Assembly (NCBI GenBank): GCA_017525605.1
Contig: JAFXSM010000030.1
Span: forward strand, 62,001-126,000
DNA: 64,000 nucleotides
Origin: Treponema sp.
Lineage (GTDB): Bacteria; Spirochaetota; Spirochaetia; Treponematales; Treponemataceae
Direction of reading: 5' to 3'
Every line of letters starts with the position of its first letter. Within the stretch, counting starts at the first letter, position 1. A program made the translations under genes and the position numbers. A model generated the notes under the pieces. That model searched no databases, was not told the origin of the DNA, and saw nothing but the letters and a program-made list of their open reading frames with translations. Positions 16,704 through 25,563 of this stretch are shown one piece after another.

Positions 16704-18104
16704 TTAATTCTTTTCTATTGTGTAGCCGCTGATTTTGTCTTTCGTAGTTTCTTCATTGCTGAATGCATATCCGTCTGAAATAATGAACCTGTCGCTTTCC
16801 GGTTCGGTCATTATTTCGTAAGTTGAAATATCGCATTTTGTCAGAAGAAGTGGCGAAGTTGAATTTATCGAACTTGCTGTTGCCGTGTCGATGTTCAGCT
16901 CAGCGAATCTTTCCGAAGTGCACTTCGAAAGCTGCATGAATTTCAGGCAGTCGATGTTGCTTTGGGTGATTGTGACTTTTTCTTTTATCGCCGCGTCTCC
17001 GCCGAAGTAGAAGAGCATCCACTGTCCGTCAGCAGCCGCATTGTATGTTCCGATTGTGTTCGCGCCTGTCGTGTCGAATGTGACTCCTTCCGTCTCCGCG
17101 CTTTCAATCATAGCAACGCTTCCTGTCGTCTGTGTGAGTTCTCCAGTAGTTCCGCCGAGCATCAGGAAAAGTCCGCCTGAGACTTTTGCGGAATTGATTG
17201 TCGTTCCGCCTGTCAGAACGACTATTCCGTCATTCTGCATCGTGAAATTTCCGTTTGCCGCCGTTGCCTTTACTCCGTCGAATTTGAGCGTCGTCGCTCC
17301 GTTCGAACTTTGCGTCTTTTGGATTTCGATGAACGCCGATTCAGTTTCGATTGTGCCGTTCTTTATGACGATGTTCGTGTTTTCGCCTGCGCTAAGAAGA
17401 GGGGAGTCGCTCACTTTTCCTTTGACGGTGTGTCCGTTCAGGTCGATGAGAATTCCGTATGAGTCGGATTCCGGCGTTTCGATTTTTATCTGCGAGTCTA
17501 TCTCGATGTCCTGTGTCAGATAGAATTTCGTGTAAGTCGATTCGTTTGGATAGTCAATGCCTTGTGTTGAAAGGTTCGTAATCGCGTTGTTGATGTCTTC
17601 TGCGTTTGAAATTGCTGTGTAGTCAGCAAAAAGCACGCTTTCAGGATACTTGAAATTGAATCCGACGTTCTCGACTTTTCCTTGCTTTATGGAAACTGTC
17701 TTTGAGTCGTAACCCGTCGCCTTGTATTTTTCGCTGGCATAATAGATTGAGATTGTGTACGTTCCTTCTTCCAAATCCGTGAATTCGATTATGTCGCTTG
17801 CCTTGCCCGTTTTCTTCTGGACGTTCGTGAACGATTTGAAGAATGTCTCGACCGCGGAAAAGAATGTGCTTGAATCAGTTCCAGCCAAGTTTAAGCTGTC
17901 GGAATATTCCTGCGTCAGATAGATTTCGTAGCTGAGGCTGTTCTTGAAGTCGCCTTTTGTCGTTACGGACCTTCCTTGGCAGCAGCCTGGAAGCTGGATT
18001 ACGATTGCAGTTCTTTCACCCTCCGAAAAATCGGAGCACGATGAAAAAATCCCGAGTGCCAAAACAGATGCGGCAATTGCTGTCAATTTTGTGAATTTCA
18101 ACAT
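16704..18104 (-). CDS. Large lipoprotein, probably beta-helix rich
   Basis: 466 aa with a signal peptide ending in FSSC (Cys at about 23). After a short linker comes a stretch with TYTISIYYASEKYKATGYDS, like a carbohydrate-binding or carboxypeptidase-regulatory beta sandwich. Next is a long run of short strand-turn repeats (residues 190-400: GILIDLNGHTVKG, NIVIKNGTIE, TLKFDGVKA, GIVVLTGGTTI) typical of a right-handed parallel beta helix. This architecture is common in surface or periplasmic spirochaete lipoproteins. No active site is recognised, so binding or structural roles are the most one can infer. It lies 73 bp downstream of the HAD gene, possibly in the same transcript. Confidence 0.78.
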   Translation of the reverse strand: MLKFTKLTAIAASVLALGIFSSCSDFSEGERTAIVIQLPGCCQGRSVTTKGDFKNSLSYEIYLTQEYSDSLNLAGTDSSTFFSAVETFFKSFTNVQKKTGKASDIIEFTDLEEGTYTISIYYASEKYKATGYDSKTVSIKQGKVENVGFNFKYPESVLFADYTAISNAEDINNAITNLSTQGIDYPNESTYTKFYLTQDIEIDSQIKIETPESDSYGILIDLNGHTVKGKVSDSPLLSAGENTNIVIKNGTIETESAFIEIQKTQSSNGATTLKFDGVKATAANGNFTMQNDGIVVLTGGTTINSAKVSGGLFLMLGGTTGELTQTTGSVAMIESAETEGVTFDTTGANTIGTYNAAADGQWMLFYFGGDAAIKEKVTITQSNIDCLKFMQLSKCTSERFAELNIDTATASSINSTSPLLLTKCDISTYEIMTEPESDRFIISDGYAFSNEETTKDKISGYTIEKN

Positions 18105-18177
18105 TTACCCTCCTTAAATGTGTGTTTCAAGTTTCGGTTGATATTCTACTTCTTTTTGAGAATTCTTTTTTTAAAAT

Positions 18178-18831
18178 TTAAATCTCAATTTCGTACAAAT
18201 CCTGCGCGCCGTTCACGAGAATTCCGCCCATCCCAAGCTGAATCGCTAAATCCAAATCGATGTCGTACCTGTCGCCGATTGAGATGCAGTTTTCGTATCC
18301 GACTTTTTCGCCGAAATCTTCGTATGCCTTTTCGATTGCCGTGTCCAGAATTGTTTTTGACGGCTTTGAGAGCATACAGGTGTCAAGACCGACAATCGTT
18401 GGGAAAAAAGACGAGATTCCGATTGCTTCGAGCGTTTTCCGTGCCGGTTCGACAGGGTTGTTCGTCATGCACGTCATTATGAAACGCTTTCTTAAGTTTT
18501 CCAGCGACTTGATGAGCTTTTCGTCTTTCTTAAGATAATCGTACGGGTCGAAAAGCGTCTTCCGCCATTCGATGCTCGTCTCGATTGAAATTCCAAAATG
18601 CGTGAAGAGGTTTCCGAGGCTGATTTTTTTTCCGCCGTGTTCTTCCGCCCATTTTTTTCTGAAATCCGAAACTTTCTTCCGCGCTTCTTCCGCCGTCATT
18701 CCGTTCAGCTTTGCGTAGTGGCGTATCTGGCAGTCAATCTGCTCGTGCGCGTATGCAGGGCAGGTGTAAAGCGTCGAGTCGATGTCGAAAATCAGCAGGC
18801 GCGGATTTTTTGGTATGTTGAATTTTTTCAT
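18178..18831 (-). CDS. HAD-family hydrolase, pyrimidine 5'-nucleotidase type
   Basis: About 217 aa. HAD motif I is FDIDSTLYTCP (nucleophile Asp and the acid Asp two residues on), motif II TCMTNN, motif III Lys in LSKPSKTI, and motif IV ISIGDRYDIDLDLA. The spacing with the cap domain after motif I matches the SSM1/pyrimidine-nucleotidase branch. The start is the ATG at 18831 (MKKFNIPKN) after AAAGG; an in-frame methionine 18 codons upstream overlaps the FGGY gene and is less likely. It lies 26 bp downstream of the kinase gene, implying an operon of a sugar kinase with a phosphatase. The substrate is unknown. Confidence 0.85.
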   Translation of the reverse strand: MKKFNIPKNPRLLIFDIDSTLYTCPAYAHEQIDCQIRHYAKLNGMTAEEARKKVSDFRKKWAEEHGGKKISLGNLFTHFGISIETSIEWRKTLFDPYDYLKKDEKLIKSLENLRKRFIMTCMTNNPVEPARKTLEAIGISSFFPTIVGLDTCMLSKPSKTILDTAIEKAYEDFGEKVGYENCISIGDRYDIDLDLAIQLGMGGILVNGAQDLYEIEI

Positions 18832-18857
18832 TTTGCATTTTCCTTTCGTTGTTTTTT

Positions 18858-19982
18858 CTAGGCATTTCCGCACAAAACGAAACATGCTTCTTCATAGTCG
18901 TCATAATCTCCGAGTGCAACGCGTGCAAGTACGAGGTCGCCCACAAGCTCAGCGTCTTTGCAGTACGGAATGTCGATTTTCATTCCCGCGGCTTTTTCTT
19001 TTTTCTGCACCCACTCGGAATCTGCGCATTGTCCGCCTGTCATCGTCATTCTGTCTGGAAAGTATTCGCCGTTCTCTTCCGCCGCCGCCTTGAGCTTTTT
19101 CACTGCGTCAGAGAAATTTTTCAGAACGGATTCTTCGTTTTCAAAACGCATTTTGCCGGTTTCGCCGAGCAGGATGCTGGCGTTCCAAAGTCCAGGGATT
19201 GCGCTCGGGAGCGTCCGTATTCCGTCCGCAAAAATCGGTTTTTGCGTGCAGAGGTTCAGCCCTTCGCTCGTGCCAGCCCTGTCGCAAAGTGTGCCAGGAT
19301 AAATCGTCCCCGTCCCGAGCAGCGCGACGACGAAATCTGGTGCGCCCGCAAAAACGAATGTGCCTTCGAAGATTCCTGTTTCAATTGCGGCTTTCTCCGT
19401 GATTTTTCCCGCGAAACTTCCCATTTTTTTCATCGGCGGGAATTTTTCGATTTCGCTTTCCGAAAATCCGCATTTTTTCAGTTCGTCAGTTGTCCAGTAC
19501 GCCGCGATGAATCTTTCTTCCGGCAGAATCGTAATCGCGTTTCCTGTGAGTTCGTGAATCAGGAATTCAGGACCGGAGAATATTTTTTTTGAGGAATCCC
19601 ACGTTTTTTTGTATTTGTTTTTGAACGCGGAAAATCTCGGAATGTAGATTGATTTTGTCTCTTTTTCGCGCTTGTTTTTTTCCGCCTCGTCCGTTTCTTC
19701 GTTCCAGAGAAGTGTCGTTCCGTCTTCCGCTACAATCGTCGGGCCGTTTCCGCTCACGCATATCGCTTCGACTGCCGCGTCTTCGTTCTGCGCTTTCATT
19801 TCGGAAATCGCTTTTTTGAGTGCCAGCATCCATTTTTTCGCCGTCATGTTTCTGCTTTCGGAATCCGATTCTATTTCGCTGAGCGTTATCCGCTTGATTG
19901 CCTCGACTTTTCGCTTGTCGGAAATGAGGGCTGCTTTCAATGATGTCGTTCCGATGTCGATGCAAAGAATTGTATCTGTCAT
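18858..19982 (-). CDS. Short FGGY-family carbohydrate kinase-like protein
   Basis: 374 aa. The N terminus (ILCIDIGTTSLKAALIS) is the ATPase phosphate-1 motif of the FGGY/hexokinase-actin fold; AICVSGNGPTIVAEDG, PEFLIHELTGN and MTMTGGQCADSEW match the substrate and adenosine regions. FGGY kinases are usually near 490 residues, so this one is about 110 shorter, mainly in the C-terminal domain after the GGQ motif. The two catalytic domains still appear present, but the usual catalytic Asp block is hard to place (APDFVVALLGTG may hold it). It could be a kinase for an unusual polyol or an inactive relative. It is followed by a HAD phosphatase gene. Confidence 0.8.
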   Translation of the reverse strand: MTDTILCIDIGTTSLKAALISDKRKVEAIKRITLSEIESDSESRNMTAKKWMLALKKAISEMKAQNEDAAVEAICVSGNGPTIVAEDGTTLLWNEETDEAEKNKREKETKSIYIPRFSAFKNKYKKTWDSSKKIFSGPEFLIHELTGNAITILPEERFIAAYWTTDELKKCGFSESEIEKFPPMKKMGSFAGKITEKAAIETGIFEGTFVFAGAPDFVVALLGTGTIYPGTLCDRAGTSEGLNLCTQKPIFADGIRTLPSAIPGLWNASILLGETGKMRFENEESVLKNFSDAVKKLKAAAEENGEYFPDRMTMTGGQCADSEWVQKKEKAAGMKIDIPYCKDAELVGDLVLARVALGDYDDYEEACFVLCGNA

Positions 19983-20014
19983 TTTGTCAGTTTTTTGTGG
20001 TGTTTTTCAAAAAC

Positions 20015-20045
20015 AAAAAAGCTCCAGATTTCTCCGAAGCTTTTT
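20015..20045 (-). terminator. Probable terminator of the prs gene
   Basis: On the minus strand AAAAGCTTCGGAG...CTGGAGCTTTTTTG forms an imperfect stem followed by T residues, 19 nt after the prs stop codon and before the FGGY kinase gene. Confidence 0.65.
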
Positions 20046-20063
20046 CGCCTTGTTTATGGCCGA

Positions 20064-21335
20064 TTATTTTTTCTCAGACTCTGCTTTTTCCATGTCCGAT
20101 TTCTTTATCAGCTTGTCGATGATGTTCCTGTTGTCGAGGAGGTCGCTCAATCCCTGGTCGTGGTGGATTCTCGTGATTACGTTCGCGAAAAGTCCCGTGA
20201 CGTTTGTCGAGATGAACCACTCTTTGTCGGCAAGGTTCGAATGGTAGACGGCGTTCGTTCCGATTACCCTGTAGAACAATCCCTCTTTGTATGCCTGGTC
20301 GAACAGCTCGATTGCGTTTCCTGTGAAGAACGGAAGGGAGATTGCTGCGATTACTTTCGTAGCTCCCTGTTCTTTCAGGAATCCCATCGCCTTGAGGAGT
20401 GTTCCTCCAGTTCCGAGCATATCGTCTGCGAGAAATGCGACTTTGCCCTTCACGTCGCCGAGGAGCTTTATCGACTTGATGTTCGTATTTTTTGCATCCT
20501 GTGTGACGACCGAATAATCTCTTTCCTTGTAAATCATAGCGAGCGGAACTTTGAGTCCCGATGCGTAGAACTTGTTTCTGTCGATTGCGCCTGTGTCAGG
20601 TGAAACGACGACCAAATCCTCTTTGTTCGGGCCTGAGAGGTTCACGATTTTCGTGAGTTCCCTGATAATCTGGTACGAAGCGTGGAGGTTGTCCAAGTAT
20701 GTTGTGTTGAATGCGTTGACGATTTCGCGTGAGTGGATGTCGAGCGTCACGACTCTCGTTACGCCCTTGAGCTCGTAGATGTGGCTGAGGAGCGATGCTG
20801 TAAGGCCTTCGCGTGTCTTTTTCTTGTGCTGGCGCGCATACGGGAATGCAGGAACGACGAGCGTGATTGACTTCGCGCCTGCCTGCTGAACTGCGTCGAT
20901 TGTCACGAGGAGCGTCATAACGTGGTCGTTCACCGAGAAGTTGACCATGTTCTTTCCTCCGTTCATTGCTATCGGCTCGTGATTCTCAACGTCCTGGAAA
21001 ATGTAGATGTCCTTTCCGCGCACGCACTCAAGGATTTCTGCCTTTACTTCTCCGTTCGCAAACCATGTGAAGAGCGTCTCTACTTTGAAGACCGGCGGGC
21101 GATACTTGTCAGTTGCCTCGCGCACGACCAAATCAGATGTTGCAAGGTCGTTGCGGAAGTTCATATCCTGAACTAGCTTCTCTTTATCGACATTGTAACG
21201 CTTTGAAATAACATCAGTCTTCAATGCGAAGCGATGTTTGTAAATCTGCCGGATGTGCGTGATGACCTCATCTGCGAAAACTGCGCCACCAGGACAGGCA
21301 ATAACTCCAAGATTACTTGGTTCAGAATACGGCAT
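20064..21335 (-). CDS. prs: Ribose-phosphate pyrophosphokinase
   Basis: 423-aa cytosolic enzyme making PRPP from ribose 5-phosphate and ATP for nucleotide, histidine and tryptophan synthesis. The PRPP-binding loop VAFLADDMLGTGGTLLKA and the flexible region PYARQHKK are present, with VVSPDTGAIDRNKFYASGL between. It is about 100 residues longer than classical Prs, with extra sequence at the N terminus (residues 1-90) and near EVQINVP-like blocks. Similar long forms are known in spirochaetes and some other bacteria. The start follows GAGG. It is divergent from pth. Confidence 0.92.
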   Translation of the reverse strand: MPYSEPSNLGVIACPGGAVFADEVITHIRQIYKHRFALKTDVISKRYNVDKEKLVQDMNFRNDLATSDLVVREATDKYRPPVFKVETLFTWFANGEVKAEILECVRGKDIYIFQDVENHEPIAMNGGKNMVNFSVNDHVMTLLVTIDAVQQAGAKSITLVVPAFPYARQHKKKTREGLTASLLSHIYELKGVTRVVTLDIHSREIVNAFNTTYLDNLHASYQIIRELTKIVNLSGPNKEDLVVVSPDTGAIDRNKFYASGLKVPLAMIYKERDYSVVTQDAKNTNIKSIKLLGDVKGKVAFLADDMLGTGGTLLKAMGFLKEQGATKVIAAISLPFFTGNAIELFDQAYKEGLFYRVIGTNAVYHSNLADKEWFISTNVTGLFANVITRIHHDQGLSDLLDNRNIIDKLIKKSDMEKAESEKK

Positions 21336-21468
21336 TTTTGACCTCGTTTAATGAATTTTTGAGAAAGATTTTGTTCATTTTAACTCTTTAATCGTCATTG
21401 TGCAATTCTGTTTGAAAACTATTGAAATCTTTGCGGTTTTTTACTCTTTTATGCTAAACTCTATCATT

Positions 21469-22131
21469 ATGATAAAACTTGTAGCTTTTCTCGGAAATTA
21501 TGGCTCGGAATATGAGCTTACCCGCCACAACGTTGCGTGGCAGTTCGCCTCACAGCTTCCTTTTTATGGCAGACTTTCGTTTCAGCAGAAATTCAAAGGC
21601 GATTACGCAGTCGTCGAGACCCAGAAACTTGCGGAATGGTTCGCGGAGACCGGAATGTATGCGAAAAAAGACGGCTCCGTCGCGAATATCCCTGACGGAG
21701 CACCGGAAAAAATCTATTTTCTGAAACCGCTGACTTACATGAACTTGAGCGGAGAATCTGTCGGCGAGCTTGCGCGTTTCTTCAAGATAAACCTTGACGA
21801 AATCCTCGTGGTGCATGACGAGCTTGAGCTGCCGATTGGCACCGTGAGCCTCAAGTGGAGCGGGGGGCTTGGCGGCCACAACGGACTCCGCTCGATGAAG
21901 GCTGTGTTCGGTTCTGCCGATTTCTGGCGGCTCCGTTTCGGTCTCACAAAGCCTGTTGACCGCGACATTGCCGATTATGTCCTTTCGCCGTTCACGGGCG
22001 AAGAGCGCATAATCCTTTCGCAGGAATTCTCTGAGACGAACGGAATGTTCGCGAAATTCTTGCTTTCGAATGACGAGAACCAGAAGCGGATTCTTCAGGC
22101 GTGGTCGAAGAAGAAAATCGTCGAGAAGTAG
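21469..22131 (+). CDS. pth: Peptidyl-tRNA hydrolase
   Basis: About 220 aa. It frees tRNA from stalled peptidyl-tRNA in the cytosol. Catalytic His is in TRHNVAWQF, the conserved Asn in MNLSGESV, the Asp in VVHDELELPIG and the GGHNGLRS loop binds the CCA end. I set the start at 21469 (MIKLVAFLGNYG), where the family begins; upstream codons are hydrophobic filler. The region LAEWFAETGMYAKKDGSVAN is an insertion of about 20-25 residues relative to typical Pth. The next gene is mazG, 29 bp downstream. Confidence 0.93.
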   Translation: MIKLVAFLGNYGSEYELTRHNVAWQFASQLPFYGRLSFQQKFKGDYAVVETQKLAEWFAETGMYAKKDGSVANIPDGAPEKIYFLKPLTYMNLSGESVGELARFFKINLDEILVVHDELELPIGTVSLKWSGGLGGHNGLRSMKAVFGSADFWRLRFGLTKPVDRDIADYVLSPFTGEERIILSQEFSETNGMFAKFLLSNDENQKRILQAWSKKKIVEK

Positions 22132-22160
22132 CGGAAACATAAAAAGTAGGGAATGAAAAA

Positions 22161-23060
22161 ATGTCGGATTCAAATTCAAATATCGAAGTGAATGCTGAAA
22201 CGAATGCCGGAAAAAAATTGAGCGGATTCGAAAAGCTTCTTGAGGTCGTCAAAACTTTGCGCTCCGAAAACGGATGCCCGTGGGACAAAGTTCAGACACC
22301 GTTGACTCTCCGAAGGTATATGGTCGAGGAATGTTTCGAGACCGTCGATGCGATAACGCAAGGGGATTCTCTCCATGTCAAAGAAGAGCTTGGCGATTTG
22401 TTCTTCAATCTTGTTTTTGATGCGTGCATTTACGAGGACAACGGCGATTTTTCAGTTGACGAGTGCCTTAATGCAGTCGCGGACAAACTGATTCGCCGTC
22501 ATCCGCACGTTTTTGCGGAGTCTGAAGGAAAAGCCGAGAGCGATTCCGATTTAGGCCGCCAGTGGGACAAGATAAAGGAAAATGTCGAGGGGCGGAAAGA
22601 GAAATGCACCCTCGATTCCGTTCCAGACGGATTTCCGCCGCTATTGAAAGCCTCGAAAATGCTTGGCAAGGCTGCAAAAACAGGATTTGAGTGGCAGAGC
22701 GTGCATGACGTTCGCCAGAAAGTTTTTGAGGAGCTTTCCGAAGTCGAGGATGCGGTTTCAAAGCTGAACGAAAAAACATTCGAATCCGAAAGCGGAAATC
22801 AAAACGAATCGGATGCAATGCGTCTTGATTCGGCTGAATTTTCGCATCTTGAGGAAGAATTCGGCGACCTGCTCCTTTCCGTCGTGAATTACGCGCGCTT
22901 TCTCGGCGTGGATTCGACTGTCGCAATGGAAAGGGCGAACAGAAAATTCAAAAAAAGATTCAATTTTGTAGAAAACAGCATGAAAGAAAACGCAATTCCG
23001 ATGGACGAAAACCACCTTTCCGAGATGGTCGCGTTCTGGAATGCCGCAAAGAAAATCTGA
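22161..23060 (+). CDS. mazG: Nucleoside triphosphate pyrophosphohydrolase MazG
   Basis: 299 aa. It hydrolyses (d)NTPs to NMP and pyrophosphate, a house-cleaning role. The first MazG domain has LRSENGCPWDKVQTPLTLRR and the metal-binding EEC..E and EELGDLFFNLVFDA helices; a second, weaker copy (LEEEFGDLLLSVVNYARFLG) is near residue 230, as in two-domain MazG proteins. Between them is a longer linker rich in acidic residues. It is downstream of pth on the same strand, pairing translation and nucleotide quality-control functions. Confidence 0.92.
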   Translation: MSDSNSNIEVNAETNAGKKLSGFEKLLEVVKTLRSENGCPWDKVQTPLTLRRYMVEECFETVDAITQGDSLHVKEELGDLFFNLVFDACIYEDNGDFSVDECLNAVADKLIRRHPHVFAESEGKAESDSDLGRQWDKIKENVEGRKEKCTLDSVPDGFPPLLKASKMLGKAAKTGFEWQSVHDVRQKVFEELSEVEDAVSKLNEKTFESESGNQNESDAMRLDSAEFSHLEEEFGDLLLSVVNYARFLGVDSTVAMERANRKFKKRFNFVENSMKENAIPMDENHLSEMVAFWNAAKKI

Positions 23061-23065
23061 ATGGC

Positions 23066-24439
23066 TCAGTGCATTGTCTTTTCGTCGTAGATTTTGCAGG
23101 TGTGCCTTCCGCTTCTTTTTGCGGCGTACAGTGCTTTGTCCGCCCTGACGAAAAGCTCCTTTGAGAATCCGAACGGCGAGAATGCGACTCCGACCGAAAT
23201 CGAAATCGGGTGAATGTTCTCTTTGATTTTTGAAAGCTGCTCGTTCACATCGTTGATTTTTTCAATCAAACGGCTTGTCGCCTCAAAGTTGAAGTCCTGC
23301 AGGATTGCCGCAAATTCGTCGCCGCCGATTCTTGCCACATAGTCGTCGGTTCTGAACGTGTTTTTCAGTATTTTCGCAAGCTCCTTGAGGACGACATCGC
23401 CGATTGTGTGCCCGAACGTGTCGTTTATGTCTTTGAATTTGTCCATATCTATCAGCAGAAGGGCGATTTTCTGCTTCTTTTCTGCCGATGTCTGGCAAAT
23501 CTGGTCGAATGCGCGTCTGTTCAATATTCCGGTTAGCGAATCGTATTCCGCGTTCATCAGAAGGTTCTTCGTCGTCTTCGCTTTCAGTTCGTAGATTTCG
23601 TTGTATGCCGCGGCAAGATTTTTGAATTCGGAAGAGCCGATGCTTTCGAGTTTTTCGTCGTTCTTTATCGACCTTGCGAATTTCCTTAGCGGGTTCAGGA
23701 CGAGGAATGCTAGCGCGCCGAAAATCACGATGTCGACCGCAAGAAGCACGCAAAGAAGAACCTGAAGATGGAACAGCCTTTTTCCGAGGTCGCCCGCATT
23801 CGCGCCGAGTTCGTCCTCGATTTTCTTCTCGATGCTCGATATCGTTATGTTGCAGTTTTCGATGACGCGCATCCTGTAAACTAAATATCCGTCGCCGAAA
23901 AGACTTTCCATCGCCTTTTTCTGCAATTCCTCCGCCGAAAGTTCCTTGTCGGAGCCGCTTATTTCGACCTGCGATATTATTTGGGGGACTTGTATTTTTT
24001 CCGAATTCCGCAAAAGTGCCTCGTATTCAAGTCGCATTGCGTAAAGTTCCATGTCGATGAGTATTCTCGTCTGGTCGAGCGCGATTTTAAGCCTTTGGTA
24101 CGCCAAATCTTTTTCGGAGCAGACCTGCCTGAGATTTTCCATCGCGCGTTCCTGCGTCATCTTTTCGGTTATCTCCGTCTCATAGTGGAATGCGTGCTCC
24201 ATCCGCTGTGTGCAGACGAAAAAACGCGCCTCGTTGGTGAGATAATCGACTCCTTCTTTTATCGCAGTTGAGCTTTGCTCGCAGATTATGAATTTTTTGA
24301 TTGATTCTTGTGTCGAGTCGAATTTTTTGTTCACGGCACCTGAAATAAGCAGAATCAGGCAGAACACAAATGCCGTAAGTCCTGTTAAGAATGTGTTGAG
24401 AAAATTTATGTTTATTCCTTTTTCGCTCTTTTCACTCAT
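23066..24439 (-). CDS. Membrane diguanylate cyclase (GGDEF) paired with a TRAP-type binding protein
   Basis: 457 aa. N-terminal helix about 15-36, a periplasmic stretch of roughly 190 residues, a second helix near 225-245, a short linker and a C-terminal GGDEF domain. The active motif is GGDEF (about residue 375), preceded five residues earlier by RTDD, an intact RxxD inhibitory site, so it should make c-di-GMP with product inhibition. It is convergent with mazG. The gene starts 22 bp after the stop of a TRAP-type substrate-binding protein gene that has no transporter genes, so the binding protein probably delivers a signal to the periplasmic part (inference). A PilZ c-di-GMP receptor is encoded elsewhere in the window at 49878-50747. 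Confidence 0.92.
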   Translation of the reverse strand: MSEKSEKGININFLNTFLTGLTAFVFCLILLISGAVNKKFDSTQESIKKFIICEQSSTAIKEGVDYLTNEARFFVCTQRMEHAFHYETEITEKMTQERAMENLRQVCSEKDLAYQRLKIALDQTRILIDMELYAMRLEYEALLRNSEKIQVPQIISQVEISGSDKELSAEELQKKAMESLFGDGYLVYRMRVIENCNITISSIEKKIEDELGANAGDLGKRLFHLQVLLCVLLAVDIVIFGALAFLVLNPLRKFARSIKNDEKLESIGSSEFKNLAAAYNEIYELKAKTTKNLLMNAEYDSLTGILNRRAFDQICQTSAEKKQKIALLLIDMDKFKDINDTFGHTIGDVVLKELAKILKNTFRTDDYVARIGGDEFAAILQDFNFEATSRLIEKINDVNEQLSKIKENIHPISISVGVAFSPFGFSKELFVRADKALYAAKRSGRHTCKIYDEKTMH

Positions 24440-24461
24440 TATTCTATTTTCGGTCTCATTC

Positions 24462-25475
24462 TTATTTTAAGTTTAAAATTTTTTGATAAAGTTCCGGAAA
24501 GTCCTTCGATGATTCGCTGATTACGTCCTTGCACGCTTTTTGCCACGGGGTTTTGTCTTCAACTTCGATTACAGTTCCGCCTTCTTCAACGAGTTTGTCG
24601 ATTACAGTCTGCTCAGCTTTCTTTGCGATTTTCTTGCATTCTTCCGTCGCGTATTGCCCTGCTTCCGTCAGAATGTTCTTCTGGTTTTCTGAAAGGGAAT
24701 CCCATGCGACTGCGTTTATCAGAATTTGCACCGCGCCCAAATTGTGACCGTCCATTATCATGTACGGCGCGACTTTGTGGAATGCGTTCGAGTAATAATT
24801 TGCAATCGGCTGCTCAGCACCGTTCGTTTCGCCGATGAGGAGTTTCGCGTAGAGGTCAGTGAAATTCACCTGGACAGGTTCCGCGCCGAGTGCTTTCACC
24901 AAGTCTTTCATCGTCTTCGCGTTCGATACTCGGAGCTTCATTCCTTTCATGTCGTCAATCGAATAAATCGGCGTTTTCGCGAAGAAATTCCTGAATCCCT
25001 CCTCGCCGTAGCAGATTCCTTTTACGCCAAGACCGTTTTCGTATGGCTCGTCAAGGATTTCCTTTGCAATCGGCGAAGATGCGAACTTCCAGAAATGCTC
25101 CGTGCTTGAGAATGTGTACGGAATCGTTATGAGCTTTGATTTTTTTCCGCCGTAGCTTGCAAGGCTCGCCGAAACTCTTGCAAGGTGAATCGAGCTGTCC
25201 GGCGAGACGATGAGTTTCATTATCTGCGATTCGTCGCCGAGAATTCCGTTGTACTGCAAGTCGATTTTGATTTTTCCGTCCGAAAGCTCCTCCGCCTTTT
25301 TCTTGAATGCCGTGCTGAATTGACCCGTGATTGAGTCCTCTGGATTCACTTCCGCCATGACAAGCGTTATTGGCTTTTCGTCTTTGCTTTTGTTGGTGCA
25401 TGAAGTTTCCATTATTATAGAAAAAAGTGAAAGAATCCCGACAAAAGCAAATGAATATTTTTTCACTGATTTCAT
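24462..25475 (-). CDS. TRAP-type (DctP) solute-binding lipoprotein without transporter genes
   Basis: 337 aa. The signal peptide ends near METSC, a relaxed spirochaete lipobox. DctP-family features include GKIKIDLQYNGILGDESQIM, the conserved Arg strand MKGMKLRVSNAKTM (carboxylate-binding Arg) and the following ALGAEPVQVNFTDLY. No DctQ or DctM membrane subunits flank it. It is the first gene of a two-gene leftward unit with a diguanylate cyclase, so a sensory role (ligand capture for the GGDEF protein) is likelier than import. It is paralogous to the protein at 28931-29947. Confidence 0.9.
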   Translation of the reverse strand: MKSVKKYSFAFVGILSLFSIIMETSCTNKSKDEKPITLVMAEVNPEDSITGQFSTAFKKKAEELSDGKIKIDLQYNGILGDESQIMKLIVSPDSSIHLARVSASLASYGGKKSKLITIPYTFSSTEHFWKFASSPIAKEILDEPYENGLGVKGICYGEEGFRNFFAKTPIYSIDDMKGMKLRVSNAKTMKDLVKALGAEPVQVNFTDLYAKLLIGETNGAEQPIANYYSNAFHKVAPYMIMDGHNLGAVQILINAVAWDSLSENQKNILTEAGQYATEECKKIAKKAEQTVIDKLVEEGGTVIEVEDKTPWQKACKDVISESSKDFPELYQKILNLK

Positions 25476-25563
25476 AACCGCATACCTCCGAATGTATAAA
25501 AATCATTTTAACATCGAATTTTTGTGTTAACAAACGGATTTTTTGCCGTAGTTATTCTGGGAA

